Source of the DNA: Oligoflexia bacterium
GTDB taxonomy: Bacteria; Bdellovibrionota; Bacteriovoracia; Bacteriovoracales; Bacteriovoracaceae
Assembly (NCBI GenBank): GCA_015231325.1
Contig: JADGBS010000017.1
Span: forward strand, 1-34,720
Direction of reading: 5' to 3'
Length of the DNA stretch: 34,720 nucleotides
Positions 1-8,285 of this stretch are shown here, piece after piece (position 1 is the first letter of the stretch; every line of letters begins with the position of its first letter). The notes below the pieces were generated by a model, which was not told the DNA's origin, did not search any database, and worked only from the letters and a program-made list of their open reading frames with translations. The position numbers and the translations under genes were made by a program.

Positions 1-102
1 TGTGGATTAGAAATAAACGCTGATGAAAATGCAGCTATAAATATCCAGTGGGTAGGAACTACCCGTAACGCCCTTGGAGGTTGCTCACTAGAGCGCCAGT
101 GA
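1..102 (+). CDS. tnpB: TnpB (IS200/IS605 OrfB-type) C-terminal fragment
   Basis: The frame is open from the window edge to TGA at 100-102 and encodes 33 residues. It begins with CG, the second half of the CxxC zinc ribbon of TnpB. The stretch ADENAAINI follows and matches the family motif DxNAAxNI, which carries the last RuvC aspartate; that Asp is the codon at 22-24. TnpB is the RNA-guided nuclease of IS200/IS605 and IS607 elements and cuts DNA using an RNA from the element's right end. Only the tail is visible, so it cannot be judged whether the gene is intact. A hairpin begins 9 bases after the stop, as is usual at IS605-type right ends. Confidence 0.8.
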   Translation, partial: CGLEINADENAAINIQWVGTTRNALGGCSLERQ

Positions 103-139
103 AGAGGGAATCTCCTTCCTTCAGGAAGGGGAGGTTCAA
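1..139 (+). mobile_element. Right end of an IS200/IS605-type element
   Basis: Downstream of the tnpB stop a strong hairpin lies at 111-132: a stem of about 9 bp with one T-G pair, around a TTCA loop. It is followed by TTCAA at 135-139. IS200/IS605 elements end in a subterminal hairpin followed by a short cleavage tetra- or pentanucleotide, so the element probably ends near 139. The guide RNA of TnpB would be expected to run through this region into the flank starting about 140. The exact end is inferred from family knowledge and was not aligned. Confidence 0.5.
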
Positions 140-277
140 TAACTGCAAGCGCTTGCCCCCTGTCTCAGCGTGCATGCCAGAGGAGTAGAAAAAAATTCTA
201 TGTTGTTTTTTGACGCAAATTAGGACAAAACAGGTACTGGCACGTTCTTCATTCTTCATAAACGCAAAGGAGATGTC

Positions 278-1834
278 GTGAAATTTTTTTCAATTGCAGG
301 GCCTGTAAACCCAAACGAACACTATTGTTTACCACTATCGACAAGACTTAATCAAAAAGAGCTGAGACTACTTATCGAACAAAAGAAATATTTTATTTTG
401 CACGCCCCTCGGCAAACGGGCAAGACGTCAACAATACTTAACTGGGCCCAACAACTTAATGAAGAAGGAACATATATCGCTTTGTACATCAACATTGAGG
501 GTGGACAAGCGGCCCGTGCACACTATAAAGACGCACTTCCAATCATTCTTCAAGAATTTGCTACGCGGGTGAAAGAACAATTGCCTCAGCAAACAGGTTT
601 TTTTGAAATTTTTGAAGATCTAAAAAGAGAAGCTGTTCCGGCCGGAAGTTTATTAACAACGCTCCTCAGCCGCTGGTGCGCCCAGTTAGAGAAACCGCTT
701 ATTATTTTCATAGATGAAATAGATTGTCTTGTCGGTGATACCTTGATTTCGGTGTTGCGTCAGTTACGGTCCGGTTATGACAAGCGCTCAAAAAACTTTC
801 CGCAATCCGTCTGCCTGATCGGCGTACGCGATGTACGGGACTATCGAATTTGGTCCGAAGTTGAACAAAAAACAATTCTTGGGGGCAGTGCTTTTAACAT
901 TAAGTCAGAATCTATTCGTATGGCCGATTTTACGTTCGAACAAGTTAAGCAGCTTTATTTGCAACACACTCAAGCAACCGGTCAAAAATTTGATAATGAT
1001 GCTATCGATTATGCCTTTGAAATTACCCAAGGACAACCGTGGCTGACCAATGCATTGGCATACGAGGCCTGCTTTCGTGATGTTACCGATTACACTAGGC
1101 CAATTACCAAAGAGGTCTTGGAGAGAGCAAAGGAAAAACTCATCAAACGTCGTGATACCCACCTTGATGTTCTTATCGACCGACTCCAAGAACCGCGCGT
1201 GTACAATATCATCGATGCTATTCTTACCGGTAATATAAAAACATCTGCTGAGTTAAAACAAGACGATATTCTTTATGCCCGCGACCTTGGCCTGATTAAA
1301 ATGAAAGGCCTTGAAATTGCCAATCCTATATATCAAGAGGTTATCCCGCGTGAGCTCACCTATGCCAAGCAAGAAGAGATGATTCAGGATGTGCGATGGT
1401 ATCAGAACGATGATGGAACACTCAGTATGACCAAGCTGCTTGAAGCGTTTGTCGAATTTTATCGTGAAAACTCTGCCGATTGGCTCGCTGATTGCAAATA
1501 CAAAGAATCTGGCCCACACCTCCTCATGATGGCCTTTTTACAACGAATCATTAACGGTGGTGGAAAGATACATCGTGAGTACGCCCTTGGTCGTAAGCGC
1601 CTTGATCTTCTCCTCGTATGGAAAAATCAAAAAATTGTTATTGAACTGAAAGTATACAAAGATGCAAAAACATTGCCTGATGGACTAATGCAAACTGCTG
1701 AGTATATGGACATGGGCGGAGCAAGCGAAGGACATTTGATTATCTTTGATAAACGAGATAAGAGTTGGGAAGAAAAGATCTATATCAAACAGGAACCAGT
1801 TGGGAACAAAATTATCACGGTTTGGGGCCTATAA
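278..1834 (+). CDS. AAA ATPase with C-terminal PD-(D/E)XK nuclease-like domain
   Basis: This is a 518-residue protein starting at GTG 278, with AAGGAG at 267-272 as ribosome binding site. Walker A is APRQTGKT (residues 43-50) and Walker B is LIIFIDEIDC (141-150), as in the AAA-like single-domain ATPases of mobile or defence-associated genes. The C-terminus has RLDLLLV (D443) followed by IVIELK (E456, K458), the D...ExK pattern of PD-(D/E)XK nucleases. Such ATPase-nuclease fusions are scattered, often transferred genes of unknown role; defence or toxin functions have been suggested but are not shown. It stands alone, between a TnpB element and a convergent kinase gene. The domain calls are firm and the function is open. 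Confidence 0.85.
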   Translation: MKFFSIAGPVNPNEHYCLPLSTRLNQKELRLLIEQKKYFILHAPRQTGKTSTILNWAQQLNEEGTYIALYINIEGGQAARAHYKDALPIILQEFATRVKEQLPQQTGFFEIFEDLKREAVPAGSLLTTLLSRWCAQLEKPLIIFIDEIDCLVGDTLISVLRQLRSGYDKRSKNFPQSVCLIGVRDVRDYRIWSEVEQKTILGGSAFNIKSESIRMADFTFEQVKQLYLQHTQATGQKFDNDAIDYAFEITQGQPWLTNALAYEACFRDVTDYTRPITKEVLERAKEKLIKRRDTHLDVLIDRLQEPRVYNIIDAILTGNIKTSAELKQDDILYARDLGLIKMKGLEIANPIYQEVIPRELTYAKQEEMIQDVRWYQNDDGTLSMTKLLEAFVEFYRENSADWLADCKYKESGPHLLMMAFLQRIINGGGKIHREYALGRKRLDLLLVWKNQKIVIELKVYKDAKTLPDGLMQTAEYMDMGGASEGHLIIFDKRDKSWEEKIYIKQEPVGNKIITVWGL

Positions 1835-1964
1835 CATATAACAGACATAGAGGGTAGGAGTGCCAGTGCCCTAATTTATCATGGGCAAATTGGCGAAAAT
1901 CCGGACATTAAAGTCTCAAATGTGATGGTGAGGAGCAGTGACGAGGATGATTGGTAGCTCTAAT

Positions 1965-4583
1965 TTAGTGAAGCTGCTCTACTCGTTTCAATTCGTTATT
2001 CAATTTTTCCATTTGATACGGTTTCTGGAGGAATCCGGCCAAACCTAGGCCAACGAAACGGCCGGCCGTGGCCTCTGCACTATGACCGCTTGATAAAATT
2101 ACTTTTATATCTGGGCGAATCTGTTTCAAAATCCTAAACGTCTCATAACCATCCATTTTCGGCATGGTTAGATCAAGAAGAACATATTTGATTTTGTCGG
2201 CATGAGAGCGAAATATTTTGATCGCTTCTTCACCATCCGAAGCTACCATCGTTTGATAACCTTGCATCTTCACCATCATACTACAGAGCTTGCGAACGGC
2301 ATCATCATCATCCACAATCAAAATAGTTTCTTCTGCAGCTTTGGGTGCTATGGGTGCTATAGGAGGATGTAATGCAGATGACGTTCTTTCTTCTTGTAAG
2401 TAGATTGATGAAAATTTTTCCTTTAAAATAATTGCCTCCTTCATAACCGGGAAAAAAACGCGAATGGTTGTGCCCACACCGATCTGACTATCAATAGTGA
2501 TAGCACCATAATGTCCTTTGATAATTCCTTGTAAGGCCGACATACCAAGGCCTCGACCTGCAAATTTAGTAGTAAAAAAAGGATCGAACAATTTTGTAAG
2601 GGTTTCTTCGTTCATACCTGAGCCAGTATCAGATACCTCTATATAAACGAAATCTCCAGCAGTAGGTAATTCTATAACACGACTTCGAGATAAAACAGCA
2701 TCATCACAAAATTGTACTCCAGTTGTAAGAGTGACAGTTCCTGGCATATTACTATCTATGGACTCCGCCGCATTGGTAATAAGATTCATAATGATTTGTT
2801 GAATTTGCCCCATGTCTCCCATGATATGTGGAATGCTGGTAGATAGTTGGGTATTAAAAATAATAGATCCTGGAATTGAGGCACGAAAAATTTCGATATT
2901 TTCACTTACTAATTTGTTGATATCCAATTCCATAATATGGAATTTTCCCAGACCTGCGTAGGCCAACAGTTGCTTGGTCAAATCTGCGGCCCGTTTTGTG
3001 GCCATAAAAGCATTTTCTATACAAGAGTGAGAGAAAGATGTTGAGGGAATATCATCTTTGGCCAACTCGAGATTACCAAAGATGGCCATCAGTAGATTAT
3101 TGAAGTCATGAGCAATCCCTCCAGCTAGCACTCCTATGCTTTCAAGCTTCTGAGCATGCAGTAGACGTCGCTCTAACTCAATACGCTCATTCACTATACG
3201 TTTGTATTCAGTGATATCTCTATGGACAGCAATAAGAACTCGGCCATACTTAGAATGATCGAAAATAGAAATATTGGCATGACACCAAAAAGTAGTTCCA
3301 TCTTTTCTGATACCCTTATAGTCCCCTTGCCAAAAACCATTTTTATCGACGTTATCTATAATTTCTTTTGCGATTCTTTTTGCGGTCGTTTCTGGATTTA
3401 TTCCAGATATATCAGCATCAGCAATCATAGTTGAAAAATGTCGTTCAGTATGTTCCCTCTGTTCAGTATGTTCCCTCTGTTCAGCACCACCAAACATTTT
3501 TTCAAATATCGAATTTGAATGGACAATGACTCCATCCTTCGCCCGGATCAGAGATACTGCCTCTCCGGTATTTGTCATTATATCAAGTTCTTCCTTGGTC
3601 TTTTTATATTCAGTTATATCTTGAAAAACCACAACTCCCGCAACAATATGACCATCACTATTCTTAACTGGAGCGGCATTTGCCAGAACGATCCTATCAC
3701 CGACGTTTACCCCACCCCCTATAATAAATTCTTTACTGCACGTTTCACCATACTTTATGGCCCTGGAGAGAGGAACATCATCCTCCATCATCGGAGTGCC
3801 ATCGAGGTTTGAAAGTCGCCAACTGCTTACATATTTATCAATCCCCACACACTTTACGAGATGTTCATGACTATCTCCACCTATATCAATTCCTGCATTG
3901 TTTACGTATCGTAGTAAACCGGTGCCAGCATCAGCAATGGCCACACCAGCAGGACTTTGATTCATAGCAATCATTAAAACATTCTCCGTCTCTTTCAACT
4001 TATCCTCAGCTCTCTTTCTATCAGAGACATCACTGATGGCCATTTGACATATAGGCGTATCATCATGATCTCTAGTTATCGTAATCTGTAGATGGACCCA
4101 AAATAAGGTGCCATCCTTTTTTTGCATTCGCAATTCAAAGGACTGTGGCATGCCTGTTTTAAAAAGTTCTTTTCTGTGCAAGTAGTAGGTATCTTGATCC
4201 TCTTTTGATACTAAAGAGAAGATTGGCCGTTTAATCAACTCACTACGAGGAATACCCAGCTGGTTGGCGATTGTAAGATTGCTTTCTAAGATAATACCTT
4301 GTTCGCTGATGGATAGATGGCCAACTGGAGACAGATTATAGAGGTTAAAGTAGCGTTCCCGCAGCTCATCCAGTTCTAATTGTACTCGTCGCAATTCCTC
4401 GTTTTGCATCTCTAGTTCAATTTGATGAACACGCAGATCGTGAATTGTCTGAAGTACTTTTTCTGGTGTTAACGATTCTATGTTTTCCGGCATCTGAGCG
4501 AACGTTGCTTGGGCCACTTCTTCTGCTTTTCGGCGAAGGACCTCTGCTGCTGAAGCATCTGAGCGCAGTTCTTCGTTACTCAT
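1965..4583 (-). CDS. PAS-domain hybrid histidine kinase with C-terminal receiver
   Basis: The 872-residue protein starts at ATG 4583. This start is preferred over an in-frame ATG 45 bases upstream because AAAGGAA lies about 7 bases before it and because ATGAGTAA overlaps the stop of the CheB-CheR gene, implying coupled translation. There is no membrane segment, so it is cytosolic. After a coiled-coil start (about 15-80) come three PAS domains (about 80-190, 200-325, 335-460). The HisKA H-box has GGIAHDFNN (His492), then an ATPase domain with NLITNAAES, DTGSGM and GRGLGM boxes. A receiver (about 752-872) follows, with DDDD and acceptor Asp804 in LLDLTMPKMDG. It probably passes the signal within itself or to an unlinked output. 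An EQREHT duplication lies between PAS folds. Confidence 0.92.
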   Translation of the reverse strand: MSNEELRSDASAAEVLRRKAEEVAQATFAQMPENIESLTPEKVLQTIHDLRVHQIELEMQNEELRRVQLELDELRERYFNLYNLSPVGHLSISEQGIILESNLTIANQLGIPRSELIKRPIFSLVSKEDQDTYYLHRKELFKTGMPQSFELRMQKKDGTLFWVHLQITITRDHDDTPICQMAISDVSDRKRAEDKLKETENVLMIAMNQSPAGVAIADAGTGLLRYVNNAGIDIGGDSHEHLVKCVGIDKYVSSWRLSNLDGTPMMEDDVPLSRAIKYGETCSKEFIIGGGVNVGDRIVLANAAPVKNSDGHIVAGVVVFQDITEYKKTKEELDIMTNTGEAVSLIRAKDGVIVHSNSIFEKMFGGAEQREHTEQREHTERHFSTMIADADISGINPETTAKRIAKEIIDNVDKNGFWQGDYKGIRKDGTTFWCHANISIFDHSKYGRVLIAVHRDITEYKRIVNERIELERRLLHAQKLESIGVLAGGIAHDFNNLLMAIFGNLELAKDDIPSTSFSHSCIENAFMATKRAADLTKQLLAYAGLGKFHIMELDINKLVSENIEIFRASIPGSIIFNTQLSTSIPHIMGDMGQIQQIIMNLITNAAESIDSNMPGTVTLTTGVQFCDDAVLSRSRVIELPTAGDFVYIEVSDTGSGMNEETLTKLFDPFFTTKFAGRGLGMSALQGIIKGHYGAITIDSQIGVGTTIRVFFPVMKEAIILKEKFSSIYLQEERTSSALHPPIAPIAPKAAEETILIVDDDDAVRKLCSMMVKMQGYQTMVASDGEEAIKIFRSHADKIKYVLLDLTMPKMDGYETFRILKQIRPDIKVILSSGHSAEATAGRFVGLGLAGFLQKPYQMEKLNNELKRVEQLH
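3443..3484. repeat. 18-bp tandem duplication inside the PAS region of a kinase
   Basis: Two exact copies of an 18-bp unit (3443-3460 and 3461-3478) are followed by the first bases of a third. They encode EQREHT twice in the linker-like part of the third PAS domain (residues about 368-381). The unit keeps the frame, so copy number changes would alter length only. Confidence 0.85.
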
Positions 4584-7500
4584 TGGTTTTTCCTTTTTTT
4601 GCGGTACTGCTGGCAGCGGCGGTAACATCCATAATAGTGCCTACTACCCGAATCACTTTTCCATTTTCCATTATCGCCTGGCCGACAGTACGAATACACA
4701 GCTGCCGCCCCTTAGCTGTAGTCAATTGGCATTCCAAATCATAAGATTTTCCTTCCTCGGTGCACATCCGAAAGGCGGTTTCTATCACCAGACGATCTTT
4801 TGCGCTATAACATTCGATACTGCGAGCGATGTTCTCCTCTGATGTTCTGACCCCACGCTCGTCAGGAGGAGTAAGGTCATAGATATGATAAGTCTCTTCC
4901 GTCCAAAACATGGCCTGCTTTTGGACGTCCCACTCCCAACCACTGGTGTTAGTTAAAAGTTGTGTGGCACCAAGAATTTCTTCACTTCGCTTTAGCGCTT
5001 CCTCTACCAGCTTATGCTTAGTGATGTCTCTCCAGACTGAATATAGAATGGTCTTGCTTTGTTCCTTTACAACAGACATCGTTATTTCAACAGGGAATGC
5101 TTCTCCATTGGCCCGGAGGTGTGTCCATTCAAAGCGAAAGTTTCCTTTTTGCAAAGTCAGGTCAATCATTTCCTTGACCTTTTCGCTGGAAAGACGACCA
5201 TCAGGTTGTCGTTCTGGAGATAAATTAACAGCATTTGTTGCCAATAGTTGATCTTTAGATTTCATCCCTAACATGTCCAAAGTTGCCTGATTGCAATCAA
5301 TAAAGCGCGAATCACGAATACCTTTTTCCTCTGAGAGTTCGCCTATAATGTGGGCGTCGGGAGAGTTAGCATAGAGCGCGCTACAATTCGTCTCGCTCTT
5401 CATTAACATACTATTTATTTGCTTCAACGATGTAATATCCACAAAGGTGAGTACTGCGCCTTCAATTACGTTATCAAGCGTGCGATAAGGCTGGATACGC
5501 ATCATATAGAAGATGCCGGCCTGTGCCTGTACTTCCATTTCTTTAGTAGATAGCGTGTCCAACACTTCCTGAATTTTCATCATTAAATCAGCGCAACCAA
5601 TCAGATTGGAAACAATGTGGCCTACAGGTCGACCCACATCAGCTTGGATAAGGTTTATGATACGAGTAGCGGCCGGGGTAAAACGCAGAAGTCGTAATTG
5701 ATGATCCACAAAGATAGTAGCAACGTTGGTTCCGGCCAGAAGATTGTTCATATCATTGTTGGACCTAGACAAATCCGCTACCTTGTTTTGTAATTCAGCG
5801 TTTACGGTGGCCAATTCCTCGTTTACCGATTGTAGTTCTTCCTTGGAAGTTTCTAGCTCCTCATTTGTGGATTGCAACTCTTCATTTACCGACTGCATTT
5901 CCTCATTAGAAGATCTAAGTTCTTCATTGGAAGTCTCTAGCTCTTCCCTGGTTGACTGAAGATATTCATCTTTTACTCGCAGTTCCTGTTTAAGGAAATC
6001 GATGCGTTTGTCGAAGTTTGAAGAGTGATTATTTTCTTCTGCTAATGAACTACTAGAGAGGAGGTTGTCCATACACGGAGCTTCCTCTAGGATAATTACA
6101 TAAAGAAACAGATCAGTCGTTGTGGTATCATTGGTTTCCATCGGGCGAACAGTTAGGTTAATTGTGATAAAATGGTCATTGTTTTTTACAGAGAGACCGA
6201 AATAGCGTACGACCTTTTTGCCTGCGACCGCTTGGTGTAAAGCACTAGTAATTTCTTCTTTCAACCCTTCTCTGGCCATCTTTAAAATGTTGTTGATGCC
6301 AATATCTCCTTGGGATAGCTCCAAGAACATTCCGCTACGTCCATGAAGGTAAGAAATATCACCTTGAGCGTTTACCAGTACGGCGACATTTCCCATCGCC
6401 TCTTGCATGAGTGCCCGTTCGGTAATCTCGCGTAGAGATGTTTTTACTAAGGAAGATTTCTTTGCAACTACTGGTGAGGTGATAGTCGTTTGCGACGCAA
6501 TTGTGGGAATATAGTCGTTTATCTCTATCCGATGAACGACGTTAACATTTTCTTTGCGCTTATAAATCTTATATTTGCGATCTAGATTGCCAAAAAGGTA
6601 ATCGAATTCGCCAATCGTTTCAGAAGTTCCTAAAAAAAGTATGCCGTTTGGTTTTAACGCATAGTGAAATATTGAAATGAGTTTTTTTTGTAAATTACTA
6701 TTCATGTAGATCATGAGGTTACGACAACTAATGACATCTATTTTGGAGAATGGGGGGTCTTTAATCACATTTTGTTCGGAGAAGATCAGCATGTCGCGAA
6801 TCCCCTTGCGGACACGATAGGTATTCCCTTCACAAACATCAAAGAATCGTGTCAATCTCTCCGGCGAAAGATCAGCGGTAATACTGACAGGATAGATGCC
6901 AGTACGGGCCACAGCGACAGATTGATCGTCAATATCGGTGGCAAAAATCTGTATTGTGAGGTTCTGCTTCATTAACTCTTGGTACTCAGCAATCAAGATG
7001 GCGAAGGAATATGCTTCCTCGCCAGTAGAACATCCCGGACACCAGATACGAATCGAATCATTTGCTAACTTTTGGGCAAATATTTTTGGAATAACTTGTT
7101 CTTCAAGCACCTTAAATGCATCCGGATCGCGAAAGAAGTTAGTCACACCAATCAGCAGGTCCCGAAAGAGTGCTTTAGCTTCATTCGGTGTTTGTTGCAA
7201 ATACAGAACATATTCATTAATTGTTCTGATATTGTGTACGGCCATGCGCCGTTCGATGCGCCGACTGATAGTGCTCGGTTTATATTGAGAGAAATCATTG
7301 AGAGTATGCATGCGTAGTAAAGTAAATATTTTCTGCATAGCGATCTCAGTGATCGCTGTTGGTGTTGGCGTTGGTGTTGGTGTTGTTGGTGTGGTGCGAA
7401 GTTTGCTTTTATTAGCAAAAGCTCGTGATGCATAAGCAATAAGCTGAGTCGGCATCTCGGCAGGAGTTAGTTCATAATCTACAAGACCAGTGCTGATAGC

Positions 7501-8163
7501 ATTCCTCGGCATACCATCGTATTCCGTGGATTCAGGGGTCTGTACCATTACCATACCACCTTCACCCTTAATAGCCCGTACGCCTAATGTGCCGTCACTA
7601 CCAGTGCCAGAAAGGATAATACAGATGGCCCGTTCGTATTGGTCTTGCGCAAGTGAGCGAAAGAAAAAGTCAATTGGCAAACGCTGGCCTCTTGGTGCTG
7701 TAGGTCTTAATAATTGAAGGACACCATTCAGAAGGGTCATATCACAATTAGGAGGAATGATATAGATACAGTTAGAACGCACCTTCATTCCATCCTCAAC
7801 TTCAAAGACCTGCATGCGAGTGTAACGTCCGAGTATCTCGGTTAAGACGCTCTTATAGGTGGGGTCTAAGTGTTGTACTAAAATAAAGGCCATTCCTGGG
7901 TCAACATCTGCGGGCATGCCGGAAAAAAAGGCCTCGAACGCTGCCAAACCACCGGCAGAAGCGCCGATACCAACGATTGGGAAGCAGTCGTCTTTCCCAG
8001 ATTTTGTTCCAGGTTCTTGCTTTTCTACTTTTACCACACTCTCTTCCTGCGCCTCTATCTCTGGCACATTTGCTACTATTTCAGTGCTCTCATGTACTTC
8101 ACTTACATTGGTAATGTTTGGTGTTTTTTTTTGATTTTTATTTGTGTTTTTATTTTCTGTCAT
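4576..8163 (-). CDS. CheB-CheR-PAS fusion protein (methylesterase/methyltransferase sensor)
   Basis: The 1195-residue protein starts at ATG 8163, preceded by GAGGAAA. The CheB methylesterase domain (about 60-240) shows the family triad: Ser69 in GIGASAGG, His98 in VQHLD, and Asp190 in SGTGSDGTLG. A Thr-Pro repeat linker (256-269) leads to a CheR methyltransferase domain (about 275-540) with the SAM-binding CPGCSTGEEAYS (375-386). A long heptad coiled coil of repeated SNEEL/VNEEL units follows (about 735-805), then three PAS domains. There is no kinase core or receiver; the kinase gene directly downstream, overlapping by 8 bases, probably supplies phosphotransfer. No chemoreceptor gene is visible, so a role in a non-flagellar signalling pathway is as likely as chemotaxis. 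Confidence 0.93.
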   Translation of the reverse strand: MTENKNTNKNQKKTPNITNVSEVHESTEIVANVPEIEAQEESVVKVEKQEPGTKSGKDDCFPIVGIGASAGGLAAFEAFFSGMPADVDPGMAFILVQHLDPTYKSVLTEILGRYTRMQVFEVEDGMKVRSNCIYIIPPNCDMTLLNGVLQLLRPTAPRGQRLPIDFFFRSLAQDQYERAICIILSGTGSDGTLGVRAIKGEGGMVMVQTPESTEYDGMPRNAISTGLVDYELTPAEMPTQLIAYASRAFANKSKLRTTPTTPTPTPTPTAITEIAMQKIFTLLRMHTLNDFSQYKPSTISRRIERRMAVHNIRTINEYVLYLQQTPNEAKALFRDLLIGVTNFFRDPDAFKVLEEQVIPKIFAQKLANDSIRIWCPGCSTGEEAYSFAILIAEYQELMKQNLTIQIFATDIDDQSVAVARTGIYPVSITADLSPERLTRFFDVCEGNTYRVRKGIRDMLIFSEQNVIKDPPFSKIDVISCRNLMIYMNSNLQKKLISIFHYALKPNGILFLGTSETIGEFDYLFGNLDRKYKIYKRKENVNVVHRIEINDYIPTIASQTTITSPVVAKKSSLVKTSLREITERALMQEAMGNVAVLVNAQGDISYLHGRSGMFLELSQGDIGINNILKMAREGLKEEITSALHQAVAGKKVVRYFGLSVKNNDHFITINLTVRPMETNDTTTTDLFLYVIILEEAPCMDNLLSSSSLAEENNHSSNFDKRIDFLKQELRVKDEYLQSTREELETSNEELRSSNEEMQSVNEELQSTNEELETSKEELQSVNEELATVNAELQNKVADLSRSNNDMNNLLAGTNVATIFVDHQLRLLRFTPAATRIINLIQADVGRPVGHIVSNLIGCADLMMKIQEVLDTLSTKEMEVQAQAGIFYMMRIQPYRTLDNVIEGAVLTFVDITSLKQINSMLMKSETNCSALYANSPDAHIIGELSEEKGIRDSRFIDCNQATLDMLGMKSKDQLLATNAVNLSPERQPDGRLSSEKVKEMIDLTLQKGNFRFEWTHLRANGEAFPVEITMSVVKEQSKTILYSVWRDITKHKLVEEALKRSEEILGATQLLTNTSGWEWDVQKQAMFWTEETYHIYDLTPPDERGVRTSEENIARSIECYSAKDRLVIETAFRMCTEEGKSYDLECQLTTAKGRQLCIRTVGQAIMENGKVIRVVGTIMDVTAAASSTAKKGKTNE
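7357..7394. repeat. Thr-Pro codon microsatellite in cheB-cheR
   Basis: Imperfect 6-bp repeats (GTTGGT and variants on the plus strand) encode the TPTPTPTPT linker between the CheB and CheR domains. Changes in copy number would alter linker length without shifting the frame. Confidence 0.75.
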
Positions 8164-8170
8164 GATAGTT

Positions 8171-8230
8171 TCCTCATGTTAATTCATGTTAATTCATGTT
8201 ACTTCATGTTACTTCATGTTACTTCATGTT
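8171..8230. repeat. Six tandem 10-bp repeats in the leader of cheB-cheR
   Basis: The unit reads ACTTCATGTT or AATTCATGTT on the plus strand, and the last copy (8171-8180) has diverged. On the coding (minus) strand it reads AACATGAAGT, so each unit contains a tiny open frame: ATG AAG TAA in three copies and ATG AAT TAA in two. The copy nearest the gene starts ATG AGG AAA, supplies the GAGGAAA ribosome binding site, and runs to a TGA that overlaps the cheB-cheR start as ATGA. This array occupies the 5' leader immediately before the start codon at 8163. Confidence 0.9.
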
Positions 8231-8285
8231 ACTTCGATCCGTATTTCGGTTTCTGCATTTTAATTTTAGATGTTATCTGGCGTGG

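Noticed and set aside
8171..8230. Decamer array as a CRISPR
   Set aside because: The units are contiguous with no spacers and only 10 bp long.
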